Below are positions 54,135 through 63,315 of a DNA stretch of 64,000 nucleotides, piece after piece. Position 1 is the stretch's first letter; each line of letters begins with the position of its first letter. The notes under the pieces are model-generated. The model did no database searches, was not told where the DNA came from, and saw only the letters and a program-made list of their open reading frames with translations. This stretch comes from Paenibacillus borealis. Lineage in GTDB: Bacteria; Bacillota; Bacilli; Paenibacillales; Paenibacillaceae. Made by a program: the position numbers and the translations under genes. The stretch is from positions 5,828,001 through 5,892,000 of the forward strand of contig NZ_CP009285.1 in assembly GCF_000758665.1 (NCBI RefSeq), given 5' to 3'.

Positions 54135-56370
54135 AGCCCCTCCCTTCCAGCTTGTGCACTTCATAAGCATCCGGATGAACAGTGATCCGGTAGCGTTCCC
54201 CCTGCCAGGCAAGCTGGAAGCTTAGCTCCGTCCAGCCTTCCGGCAAGCGGGGCTCCAGCTCAATGCTCCCGCTCCACATCGCACTCTTCAGACCGGCTAA
54301 CCCGTATACGATCAGCTGCCACAAGCCGCCGCAATTGGCGATATGAATTCCCTCGGCGGCACCTTTTTTCTCCGTTGAAAGATCGATAGCCATCACCCGC
54401 TGCAGGAAATTCGCCGCCGCTTCCGGCTGATTCAGCCAGGTGGCCACAATGCCGTGAACCGCCACAGACAAGGAAGAGTCATGGGTTGTGATCGGCTCAT
54501 AATAATCATAGGCCGCCTTCAGCTGCTCCCGGGGGAATTCCTGCGGGAACAGCAGCATCAGTTCCAGAACATCCGCCTGCTTAAGCGCCTTGGAGCGGTA
54601 ATTGCGCTCCTGGGAGATGAAATGGCCGAAGGGTCTGGACCTGTCAGTCCAGATCCCGGCAAAATCCACATCCGCATAGGAGGCGAAATCATCAGACTGC
54701 GGAACAACGTCCGTCCCGCTGTCATACGGCAGCCTCAGCTTCTCCGCCGTGTGCCGGAACAGCTCCCGTTCCTCCGGACGAATATTCAGTCGCTCGACAG
54801 CAGCCGCATAGCTGTCTTGCTTGCTGCTCATCAGGCTGTCCAGACAGGTTACGGTCTGCTCCAGACTGAACTTGACCATACGGTTGGTGAAGGCATTATT
54901 CCGGGTTAAGGGCAAATATTCATCCGGCCCCATTACGCCGAGCAGCTCGCACTCTCCCTCCCGGTTCCAGTCTACCCGGCCACACCAGTAACGGGCCGTC
55001 TCCACCAGAATATCAATGCCATAGCGTTCCAGGAATTCCTCGTCTCCGGTAGCCCGCACATAATGATACAGAGCATACACTATATCCGCTGTTATATGAA
55101 TTTCATGATCCGCATACTGCCAGTTGGCGCATTGCTCCTCCCCGCTTAACGAGGACTCCCAGGCATACCTTGCTCCGCGGTACCCATAATTCTGCGCGTT
55201 GCGTCTGGCTCCGTCCAGCGTATTGTAGCGGAACAGCAGCAGATTGCGGGCGGCCTGCGGGTTGGTGTGCAGGTAGAAAGGCAGCAGATTGATCTCTGTG
55301 TCCCAGAAATATCTGCCGAAATAGGCTTCACCGGCATACCCCTTGGCACAAATCGCTACCCGGTCATCCTCCTCCCTATTAGCACGAAGCAGATGATAGA
55401 TGGAAGCACGGACGTTTAATTGCGCCAGATCATCTCCTTGGATGATGATATCGGCATGCTGCCACTTGCTCTTCCAGCTGGCAGTATGCCGTTCATACAG
55501 CCCATCCCAGCCTATATCACGTGCACGGCTAAGCTGCGCAAGCGCTCTGCTGCCGGTCCCGCCTTGCTCCATATCCCGGTCCGTGGTCACCGCAGTCAGC
55601 TTGCTGACCGTCAGGCGGTCCCCCGCCTGCAAAGCAAACTCTCCGCGGAGCGCAGCCGTCACCCCGGTGTTCTCCTCATGCCATATCACCGCTTCCGAGG
55701 CTTCCAGCGCAGAGTGCATGAAGATCTGGTTGCCCCCCTCCGTCAGCGTTTCCAGTGACAGGCTGCACCCAACTTCCGCCGAGGGAACTACACTATCAAA
55801 ATGATTCATCCCATTGGTCCGCACATCACCGCGGAGGGTGGCTCTCACCTCCAGCCTGCCTTCCCCTGCCAGCACCTCTACCTGTACACGCTGGATGCAG
55901 AGATGCTTATCCGCCATACTGATGTAGCGCTCGAAATTACACTTAAGCAGCATGCCTCCCGGAGTCTCCCATATTAATGAACGGTGAAGACATCCATCCC
56001 GCAGATCCAGCCAGCGGCTGTAGCCGCTGATCCGGGACAGGTCCATATCCAGTCTCCCGCCGGCAGACCACAACTCCAGCCCCAGCATATAAGGAAGATT
56101 AACAATCTCCTCCTTCAGCAGCGGATGCTGTGCGACAATACCCGGGATGAACGTTCCCTGCTTGGACTTCGGATGCCGCGGCTTCTCCAGCGTGACGTTA
56201 TCCGGAAAACGCAGATATTCCTCGTCCTGAGGCGCATCACTGCAACCCTCCTCAAAGCTTCCACGGACATGCATATAGCCGTTCCCCTGGGTAAAGAGTC
56301 CTTCATAATGCTTGTGCAGCCCGGCCTCATACCCGCTTTCTTTCAGGCACCACAGGTGTTCCTCATTCAT
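54112..56370 (-). CDS. GH65 alpha-glucoside phosphorylase (kojibiose/maltose phosphorylase family)
   Basis: This protein of 752 residues (763 if the ATG at 56403 is used) is a complete GH65 phosphorylase splitting an alpha-glucobiose with phosphate into beta-glucose-1-phosphate and a sugar. Signs are LFTQGNGYMHVRGSFEEG (~35), RYFWDTEINLLPFYLH (~350), the catalytic acid Glu in GVMGPDEYLPL (~475), SKALKQADVLELMLL (~605) and THDSSLSVAVHGI with AAEGIHIANCGG for phosphate binding (~640-690). It is cytoplasmic. The start at 56370 has GAGGGG and typical N-terminal spacing. It follows the importer genes. The linkage (maltose, kojibiose, nigerose, trehalose) cannot be told from sequence alone. Confidence 0.93.
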   Translation of the reverse strand: MNEEHLWCLKESGYEAGLHKHYEGLFTQGNGYMHVRGSFEEGCSDAPQDEEYLRFPDNVTLEKPRHPKSKQGTFIPGIVAQHPLLKEEIVNLPYMLGLELWSAGGRLDMDLSRISGYSRWLDLRDGCLHRSLIWETPGGMLLKCNFERYISMADKHLCIQRVQVEVLAGEGRLEVRATLRGDVRTNGMNHFDSVVPSAEVGCSLSLETLTEGGNQIFMHSALEASEAVIWHEENTGVTAALRGEFALQAGDRLTVSKLTAVTTDRDMEQGGTGSRALAQLSRARDIGWDGLYERHTASWKSKWQHADIIIQGDDLAQLNVRASIYHLLRANREEDDRVAICAKGYAGEAYFGRYFWDTEINLLPFYLHTNPQAARNLLLFRYNTLDGARRNAQNYGYRGARYAWESSLSGEEQCANWQYADHEIHITADIVYALYHYVRATGDEEFLERYGIDILVETARYWCGRVDWNREGECELLGVMGPDEYLPLTRNNAFTNRMVKFSLEQTVTCLDSLMSSKQDSYAAAVERLNIRPEERELFRHTAEKLRLPYDSGTDVVPQSDDFASYADVDFAGIWTDRSRPFGHFISQERNYRSKALKQADVLELMLLFPQEFPREQLKAAYDYYEPITTHDSSLSVAVHGIVATWLNQPEAAANFLQRVMAIDLSTEKKGAAEGIHIANCGGLWQLIVYGLAGLKSAMWSGSIELEPRLPEGWTELSFQLAWQGERYRITVHPDAYEVHKLEGRGYVAGTTL

Positions 56371-56422
56371 CTGCAACCCCTCAATTCTCCGGTATCTTTC
56401 CATGACATTCCCGTCCGCTCCG

Positions 56423-57253
56423 TCATCCCTTCACCGCTCCCGCAGCAAGTCCGGATACCACCTGCTCCTGCAGCAGGATATAGACCACAATACTCGGGAT
56501 GATTACAACCATCGTAGCGGCGAACATGACGCCGTAATCACTGGCAAACTGGCTTTTGAAATAATAGAGCGCAAGCGGCAGTGTCCGGCTCTGATTGCCT
56601 GTCGTCAGAATGATCGCGAATTGGAATTCATTCCAGCAGAGCAGGAACTGCATTACCCCTGCCGTGCCGAAGCCCGGCTTCGAGATCGGCAGTATAATCC
56701 GGAAGAAGGTCTGGATGAAGCTGGCACCATCCAGATAAGCGGATTCCTCCATTTCCTTCGGAATTGTCAGGAAATAGCTGGATAGAATGTAGAGCGAGAC
56801 CGGTAATCCAAAGCCGGTATACACAATAATAAGTCCGATCAGCTTGTCATACAGCCCGAGCGCGTTAACTGTCAAGTACAGCGGCTGCAGCATCGCAGCG
56901 CCCGGAATCAGCAACGAGAGGGAGAAGGCTCCCATCAGCAGCTTTTTGCCGCGGAACTGAAAGCGTGCCAGAACATAGCCGGCCATCCCAAGCAACAACA
57001 GATTGAGTAGTGTTCCAAAAATCCCCACAATTACACTGTTGATGTAGAACCGGGAAATCGGCGCGATCTGGAAGGCCTTCGTGTAATTGGAGAATTGGAA
57101 GCTGCTTGGCCAGCCGAGCGAATTGCTCAGAATCTCGGCATTCGTCTTAAACGAAGCCAGCAGCACCCACAGGAACGGACCCAGGGACAGCAGAACAATC
57201 AAGATTACAAATCCATACTTAAGTACACCCAAACTTTTTGTCAACATTCTCAC
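56423..57253 (-). CDS. Sugar ABC transporter permease, MalG type
   Basis: This 276-residue membrane protein has six membrane segments and the EAA loop EESAYLDGASFIQTFFRIILP (~175). It ends QEQVVSGLAAGAVKG, typical of MalG-like permeases. Start is GTG at 57253; an ATG two codons on is possible. It is 14 bp after its partner permease and precedes GH65. It should import the disaccharide used by the phosphorylase. Confidence 0.93.
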   Translation of the reverse strand: MRMLTKSLGVLKYGFVILIVLLSLGPFLWVLLASFKTNAEILSNSLGWPSSFQFSNYTKAFQIAPISRFYINSVIVGIFGTLLNLLLLGMAGYVLARFQFRGKKLLMGAFSLSLLIPGAAMLQPLYLTVNALGLYDKLIGLIIVYTGFGLPVSLYILSSYFLTIPKEMEESAYLDGASFIQTFFRIILPISKPGFGTAGVMQFLLCWNEFQFAIILTTGNQSRTLPLALYYFKSQFASDYGVMFAATMVVIIPSIVVYILLQEQVVSGLAAGAVKG

Positions 57254-57267
57254 CCCATCCGCTCCAT

Positions 57268-58143
57268 TCAGTGCTCAGAGCTGCCTATTCTGAATAGATT
57301 TCGGCACAGCAGGACAAAGATCAAGCCAAAGCCGATTAGGAAGACGCCCACGGAGTTGGAATAACCGAAGTTATTGTCCATGAGAGCGGTCTTGTAAATG
57401 TAAATGGGCAAATTCATGGTTGCATTGCCGGGTCCGCCGCCTGTTGTCATCAGAATAATATCCATCTTCTGCAGCATGCTTGTTCCGGACAGAATGACGC
57501 AGGTCCCGATAATGTTGCGCAGCATAGGAATGATGATGTACAGGTTGATTTTGAAATTGCTGGCTCCGTCAATCCGCGCCGATTCGAACAGGCTTTCCGG
57601 AATGGCGGCAATCTCAGCCAGAATCAGAATTGTAACCACCGCCGCATAAGGCAGCCAGGTCATCGTAACCGATAGAAAAGCCGTGGCATAATCCATGAAC
57701 CAGTTCTGGGAGTAATCCGCATTGCCGAATAAACGGACGATACTGTTCACCGCACCGAATTCAGGATTGAGCATGCACAGGAACAGCATACCTACGGCTG
57801 CACCTGAGATAATATTCGGAAACATGTACACCGTGCGGGCAAACTTCCAGTAGAATTCCTTCATACTGAGAATAACCGCGAACAGGGTACCGATGGCAAC
57901 GTGGACCGTAGATTGCAGCACGACCCAGATCCCCGTATTCAGTGCGCTTTGGCGAAAATCGGCATCGTCCGTAAACAGCTTGATATAGTTAGCGAGACCG
58001 GTAAACACCGGGCTGCGTCCGGCTGACCATTCCGTAAAGGATGTGCCGAACAGAATGACAAGTGAGACGGCATAGACAATAATAAACAATGCTACAGTCG
58101 GTAGCAGGAAAAGCGTGATATACCCTCTATTTTTCCTAACCAT
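57268..58143 (-). CDS. Sugar ABC transporter permease, MalF/UgpA type
   Basis: This 291-residue membrane protein opens MVRKNRGYITLFLLPTVALF and has six membrane segments. The EAA loop is LFESARIDGASNFKINLYIIIP (~195). The ATG at 58143 is chosen because GGGGAGG lies nine bases upstream; an upstream TTG would overlap that site. It sits 38 bp after the binding-protein gene. As in the first island, no ATPase gene is present. Confidence 0.93.
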   Translation of the reverse strand: MVRKNRGYITLFLLPTVALFIIVYAVSLVILFGTSFTEWSAGRSPVFTGLANYIKLFTDDADFRQSALNTGIWVVLQSTVHVAIGTLFAVILSMKEFYWKFARTVYMFPNIISGAAVGMLFLCMLNPEFGAVNSIVRLFGNADYSQNWFMDYATAFLSVTMTWLPYAAVVTILILAEIAAIPESLFESARIDGASNFKINLYIIIPMLRNIIGTCVILSGTSMLQKMDIILMTTGGGPGNATMNLPIYIYKTALMDNNFGYSNSVGVFLIGFGLIFVLLCRNLFRIGSSEH

Positions 58144-58181
58144 CCATATGGTCCTCCCCAATCCTCAGCTTACATTGCTCT

Positions 58182-59531
58182 TTATTTATTCTTAGCGGCA
58201 ATATCCGTCAGTTCCTGGGCGATCTCTTCGGCCGTTGCCCGGCCCGCTACCAGCTTCGGATACAGGTTCTTCCAGGCATCTGTTACGTTCGGATAGACGA
58301 TGGAGTCCAGTGTCCGGTAATGCAGCTGTGTCTTTTGCGCGACTGTGATCGATTCGACCATAATCGGATATTTCTCTTTCAGTGCGTCTGAAGGCTGAAC
58401 TTCACTGGATACCGGCATTACATTGCCGTATTCAAGCGCGATGGTTTGCCCTTCAAGGCCTGTTTTGAACTTGATGAATTTCTCCGCAGCGTCGCGGGTT
58501 TCCGGCGTTTTGGCGCCGATCATATAGCCGACCTCATAGGTAGAAATCAGGCTGTTGTCCGGATACGCGGCAACGCCCACTTTTGCATCGAACCCTTCAC
58601 TGCTCTTGGCCGGATCGCTGAAGTCCCCAATCATCCAAGGACCGTTGGCAATCATCGCTGCCTTGCCCTGGCTGAATGCGTTCGCTGCATTGGCATATCC
58701 CGCTCCAAGCGCATCCTTCGTCGTATACTTCTCCAGCAGCTCCTTCATCATGTTAAGCGCCTTAATCATTTCCGGCGTGTTGAAGTCGGTAGGGTGCAGG
58801 GTGTTCATGAACGCTTTGCCGTTATCGCCGTTCGTACCGATCATTGCGGCAAGAATCAGGTTGGAGGTCCAGGCATTCTCCCCGGTCATCAGGGCGAGCG
58901 GAACGAAGCCTGCGGCCTTCAGCTTCTCATTGTTGCTCATGAATTCATCCCAAGTCTCGGCGGGCTTGATGCCTGCCTTCTCAAACATTTCTTTATTGTA
59001 GAAGTAGCCGATATTCTGCTTCTGATCGCTGATCGACCAGATCTTCCCGTCCCGGGTATTGGAAGCGAGTGCATCTTCTCCGATGGCTGCCTTCCATTCC
59101 GCGTCCTTGTCTAAATAATCATTGAAAGGGGTTGCAAGATTCCCTTTGATTAAGACGTCATTAATTCCGTCCTTGCCCATAACGACATCCGGCACATCCC
59201 CGGAGGCTGCCAGAATCTTTATTTTATCCACATATGCGGCATCACTTGGAATCTCTTCAACCACAACTTCCACTTCATTGCCGTACTTGGCATTGAACTG
59301 CTTGATCTGCTCTTCCTCCATCTTGGCTGACGCATGCGTGCCGACCCGGAAGGTAAGATAAGAAATTTTGACCGGCGCTTTAGCCGCAGGCGCTGCTGCA
59401 TTTCCTGAGCCTGCCGTTGCGGCCGCTCCATTATTCTCTGCTGAATTCCCTGATCCGCATGCCGTAATGGACATGGTCAGCATCAGCATGCCTGCTAAGG
59501 TACAGCCCGTTTTGTACAAAGACTTTCGCAC
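58182..59531 (-). CDS. Sugar-binding lipoprotein, family 1
   Basis: This 449-residue binding protein starts at GTG 59531 behind AAGGGGGAT. The lipoprotein leader ends in the lipobox ITAC (Cys near residue 25), followed by a Gly/Ala/Asn tether. The body has family-1 features: YVDKIKILAASGDVPDVVM (~100), AFSQGKAAMIANGPWMIGDF (~290) and a C-terminal EEIAQELTDIA. It heads the operon and lies downstream of the 34-bp element. It should deliver a small glucoside to the permeases. Confidence 0.93.
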   Translation of the reverse strand: MRKSLYKTGCTLAGMLMLTMSITACGSGNSAENNGAAATAGSGNAAAPAAKAPVKISYLTFRVGTHASAKMEEEQIKQFNAKYGNEVEVVVEEIPSDAAYVDKIKILAASGDVPDVVMGKDGINDVLIKGNLATPFNDYLDKDAEWKAAIGEDALASNTRDGKIWSISDQKQNIGYFYNKEMFEKAGIKPAETWDEFMSNNEKLKAAGFVPLALMTGENAWTSNLILAAMIGTNGDNGKAFMNTLHPTDFNTPEMIKALNMMKELLEKYTTKDALGAGYANAANAFSQGKAAMIANGPWMIGDFSDPAKSSEGFDAKVGVAAYPDNSLISTYEVGYMIGAKTPETRDAAEKFIKFKTGLEGQTIALEYGNVMPVSSEVQPSDALKEKYPIMVESITVAQKTQLHYRTLDSIVYPNVTDAWKNLYPKLVAGRATAEEIAQELTDIAAKNK

Positions 59532-59638
59532 AATAAATCCCCCTTTAGAATGATGGCTTAAGCCAGGGCATCTCCCAGCAGCCAATTACAGTTGTTTACA
59601 GGTCTCATTGTAGAGCAAAGAAAAAAAGTTATGAATTC

Positions 59639-59672
59639 GTTTTTCCGCATGATCTTTTATAATATCTTGAGC
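59639..59672 (-). promoter_or_regulatory. 34-bp element upstream of the binding-protein gene
   Basis: On the minus strand the block starts gctcaa and ends atgcggaaaaac, about 108 bp before the binding-protein start. 28 of 34 positions match the block at 46044-46077. A TACAAT sequence lies 26 bp further on. It lies in the 315-bp divergent gap with yesM, so the local YesN regulator is the natural candidate binder. Confidence 0.55.
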
Positions 59673-59846
59673 AAATGAAGCACGGCAGCGGGATAAGTGT
59701 AAGGGTTTTCAGATTTCTTTAACTCTTTATCATTTTCTTTACCATCTGGCCGGAAAAGGCCAGTTTTCGCCCGGCTCCGCTATTCGCCGCCAGGAAATGA
59801 ATATATAATGGCTGTACTACAGACTCATCAGCAAGGAGCAACCAAC

Positions 59847-61679
59847 ATGTCCAATCAGCATATCCTGAAGCGGATCAGCCTTACTCCAATACTCGGACGT
59901 TTCTCCCGTATTCCGGTACGAAATAAAATGGTCATTATTATCTTCCTGCTCATTCTCCTGCCGATGACGTTCGCCGGCTGCTACTTCTATTGGAGCATCT
60001 CCCAGATTCTAACGAGAAATGCCAATGATAATCTGTCCCTGCTGATCCGCCAGACCAACGACAATATCGAGAAGTCTTTTCAGATTATCGATAATACCTC
60101 CCTGCATTTCCTCTCTACTAAAATGTTAAGAAACTGGCTAATCGACGATATGTCGCTGAGCGATGACTTCTATAAGAAATTCGTCAATAAAAGCGAAATG
60201 GAAGAGGATTTGAAGTACAGCCTTATGTTCAACAATGCTTGGAATATCAGCCTGCTGTCAACGGCCTATGTGTTTTTTGACACCGACAATTATGTATCCG
60301 TTCTGAAATCCCCGCCGAATATTGAACAGATTAACCGGAACAATCTCGCAGTCTATCAAAAGGTTAACGGTAAAATGGTCCGCGGCAAAGAAATTCTCAC
60401 GCCCAGTCCCGGTGACCCCACTCTCTATTTCACACGGGTGATGTCCAATATCAATCTTCCCGAGCAGCGCCTGGTGCTGATCTTCGGTACGAATGAAGCG
60501 GATTTAGCAGAGGAGTATTCCGGGCTGCTCGAATACCCGGGCGCCATGGCCTACATCATTGATAATCAGGGAGTCATCTATTCTAGTGCGGGTAAGCAGG
60601 AATTAGGTTCAACTGTTCCTCCCGATGTGCTCGCGCTGAGAGATCATACGGAAGTAAGTGAGGTCAAGCTTAATCAGGAGACTTATCTGGCCGCTTCCCG
60701 CAGCATCGGTACTACCGGACTTACCTTCATTGCCGGCATTCCGAGGAAGCAGGTACTCGCCAAATTATCGGGAAGCATGCACAATTATATCTGGTTTATC
60801 GCGCTGATTGCGTTCGTCTCGCTTGCAGCAGGTGTCCTGCTATCGCTTCGCTTCACCCGGATTATCCGCGATCTGCTGCGGAGTATCCGTAAGGTCAAGA
60901 AAGGGGATTACAATACCCGGATGCCGGCCTTCAAGGATGCAGAGCTCAACCAGCTCAGCTCTACCTTCAATAACATGACAGACGAAATCAATTACCTGAT
61001 CAAGGAAGTCTATGAGAAACATCTGCTGGTCAAAGAGTCGGAGTTCAAATTTCTGCAGGCGCAGATGAATCCGCATTTTCTGTTTAATACGCTGATTACC
61101 ATCGGCTACAAGGCAAAGCTGTCCAAAGATGAGACCGTTTACAAAATGGTAACGTCCCTCACAGAGCTGCTGCAGGCAAGCATCTATTCCAACAGCCTGG
61201 CCAAAATCCCGATCCGGCAGGAGCTGGATTTCATCAGATTCTATCTGTATCTGCAGAAGGAAAGGTTCGAGGACAAAATGGAGTATACGATCCAGATCGA
61301 GGATGAGGCCATACTGGATCTGCTGCTGCCCAAGCTCAGTGTTGAACCGCTGGTCGAGAATGCTGTGGTGCACGGGGTGGAGCGGAAGCTCGGCAAAGGA
61401 AACATCTGCATCCGCATTTACCGCGAGAACGATTCGGTCTATTTCGAGATCACCGATAACGGCAGCGGGTTTGAGCATGTCCCCAAGAATTGGAGTCATT
61501 TCGAGAGCGATACCATGCGCAAACAGGGCCACAACAATATTGGCCTGATCAACACACATAAACGGGTTAAGCTGCTCTACGGCGAGCCTTATGGCATTGA
61601 GGTCGAGAGCGAGCCTGGGTCAGGTGCGAGAGTCACTCTACACATACCGGCAGATCAGGGGGAACTAACACATGTATAA
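59847..61679 (+). CDS. YesM-type sensor histidine kinase
   Basis: This 610-residue membrane kinase has membrane segments near 27-47 and 315-338, an extracellular sensor region between them, HAMP, and the His_kinase box QAQMNPHFLFNTLITIGYKA with the phospho-His (~410). An ATPase end follows with VENAVVHGVERKLGKG and DNGSGFEHV. The start is ATG at 59847 with AAGGAG; the upstream in-frame ATG lacks a site. It is divergent from the importer operon and overlaps yesN by 8 bp. Confidence 0.93.
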   Translation: MSNQHILKRISLTPILGRFSRIPVRNKMVIIIFLLILLPMTFAGCYFYWSISQILTRNANDNLSLLIRQTNDNIEKSFQIIDNTSLHFLSTKMLRNWLIDDMSLSDDFYKKFVNKSEMEEDLKYSLMFNNAWNISLLSTAYVFFDTDNYVSVLKSPPNIEQINRNNLAVYQKVNGKMVRGKEILTPSPGDPTLYFTRVMSNINLPEQRLVLIFGTNEADLAEEYSGLLEYPGAMAYIIDNQGVIYSSAGKQELGSTVPPDVLALRDHTEVSEVKLNQETYLAASRSIGTTGLTFIAGIPRKQVLAKLSGSMHNYIWFIALIAFVSLAAGVLLSLRFTRIIRDLLRSIRKVKKGDYNTRMPAFKDAELNQLSSTFNNMTDEINYLIKEVYEKHLLVKESEFKFLQAQMNPHFLFNTLITIGYKAKLSKDETVYKMVTSLTELLQASIYSNSLAKIPIRQELDFIRFYLYLQKERFEDKMEYTIQIEDEAILDLLLPKLSVEPLVENAVVHGVERKLGKGNICIRIYRENDSVYFEITDNGSGFEHVPKNWSHFESDTMRKQGHNNIGLINTHKRVKLLYGEPYGIEVESEPGSGARVTLHIPADQGELTHV

Positions 61680-63294
61680 GGTCATGATTGTAGACGATGA
61701 GCCTGTGATCAAAAAAGGGCTGCAGTGCTTCATCGATTGGAGTATTCTTGAGTGCGAGGTTGTTTGTGAGGCAGCGAACGGATTGGAAGCGGTCGAGCTG
61801 CTGGGCTATTACGATGTCGATATCGTTGTCACGGATATCCGCATGCCGGGAATGGACGGCCTTGCTTTATCGGATTATGTGCACCGGCACTTTCCGCAAA
61901 CGAAGGTCATTATTCTTACGGCCTTCGCGGACTTCGCCTATGCCCAAACGGCCATACAATATGAAGTTGTCGATTTTGTAGTCAAGACCAATCCCACAGA
62001 GCAGATTCCCCGGGCGATTGAAAAAGCCACACAGCTGCTGGAAAAAGAACGGGAGCAGACGCAGAAGGTCCGGCAATTGGAGAGCAAAATCAACGATAAT
62101 CTGTCCGAAATCAGCGAAAAATTCCTTAGAGAGGCCGTCTATGGCCTGATTAGCGATGAAGCTGGTCTGTTCAGCCGCTCTAGAGAGCTGGGGCTGCAGC
62201 TGGAGAACTATTTCGCCGTCTATATGGAGGTAAAAGATATGCCCGGCTCCCAAGGTTATACCGGGAACCCGGCGAATGACCATTACCGCTTCCTGGCCTC
62301 CATCCGCCAATTCCTTGGCCTGGCCTTCGGGGAGCGCCCCTCTTCTATTATGGCCATGGAGAAAAACACCCTGCTGGCGCTTGTCTCCATGGGCAGCGGC
62401 AATACCGCAGTCTCCACCCAGACCCTGCTTACGATCAGCAATGAAATTCTCGCCATGGCGGAGAACTTCAGACAATGCCATGTCAATATCGGCATCAGCT
62501 TGCTGCACAGGGATATATCTACGCTGACAACGGCTTACCTGGAGGCCAGAGAGGCGCTGCAGGGCAGCTTCTATAACGATAATTATGTGGCTGTATATAT
62601 GCCTCATTCGAACCAGACAATCACTCCCGGAGCGCCTCCCCATCACGCCGCAGAGCAAATTGCCGAACATCTGCAGCAGGGACAAAGCGAGCTGGCAGTC
62701 CAGCAGCTGGACCAGCTGCTGGAGAGTTACAAGAGTACTAAAGAGCCGATCGAGAATGTCAAGGTAGCCTGTCTGCTTATCGCTTCCTACTGTTTCCGTC
62801 TGCTGAGCGCAAGCACACCCTTCGCACCGGAGATGGAGGAGAGCCAATCTGCCGTGTATAAGCAAATTCAGGAGAGCAAAAGCATCCAGCTGCTGGCAGA
62901 TATCCTGGGGCGCCTGATTCTGAACTGCTCCAGGGCAGTGGCACTGAGTGACAGACAGCCCAATTACATCGTGATTGAATGCCAGAAATATATCAGAGAG
63001 CACTACAATCAGAACCTGAGCCTGCAGATTATTGCCGACCACATCCATATCAACAGCAGCTACCTCAGCCGCCTGTACAAGAAGGTCACCGGTGAGTCTA
63101 TCATCGATGTGATCAACCGGTACCGGATTGATATGGCCAAGAAGCTGCTCCGGAATCCGGCGAGTAAGGTATTCGAGGTTGCGGAAGCCGTCGGTATTGA
63201 GACTCCTGCCTATTTCACCCATGTATTCTCCAAATATACGGGAATGAGTCCCAAGGAATATAAACTGAATTATTCACAGAGCGAATTGGGATAA
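61672..63294 (+). CDS. YesN-type response regulator (REC + AraC HTH)
   Basis: This 540-residue regulator opens MYKVMIVDDEPVIKKGLQCF. The phospho-Asp is in VDIVVTDIRMPGMDGL (~55) and the conserved Lys in DFVVKTNPTEQ (~105). A coiled stretch LLEKEREQTQKVRQLESKIN (~125) follows, then a long middle domain and a C-terminal AraC HTH pair (LSLQIIADHIHINSSYLSRL and VFEVAEAVGIETPAYFTHVF). It is likely to activate the divergent importer/GH65 operon, and perhaps the SLH-GH43 gene through the shared 34-bp element. Confidence 0.93.
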   Translation: MYKVMIVDDEPVIKKGLQCFIDWSILECEVVCEAANGLEAVELLGYYDVDIVVTDIRMPGMDGLALSDYVHRHFPQTKVIILTAFADFAYAQTAIQYEVVDFVVKTNPTEQIPRAIEKATQLLEKEREQTQKVRQLESKINDNLSEISEKFLREAVYGLISDEAGLFSRSRELGLQLENYFAVYMEVKDMPGSQGYTGNPANDHYRFLASIRQFLGLAFGERPSSIMAMEKNTLLALVSMGSGNTAVSTQTLLTISNEILAMAENFRQCHVNIGISLLHRDISTLTTAYLEAREALQGSFYNDNYVAVYMPHSNQTITPGAPPHHAAEQIAEHLQQGQSELAVQQLDQLLESYKSTKEPIENVKVACLLIASYCFRLLSASTPFAPEMEESQSAVYKQIQESKSIQLLADILGRLILNCSRAVALSDRQPNYIVIECQKYIREHYNQNLSLQIIADHIHINSSYLSRLYKKVTGESIIDVINRYRIDMAKKLLRNPASKVFEVAEAVGIETPAYFTHVFSKYTGMSPKEYKLNYSQSELG

Positions 63295-63315
63295 ACGGAA
63301 GATTTCCTGGGAGGG

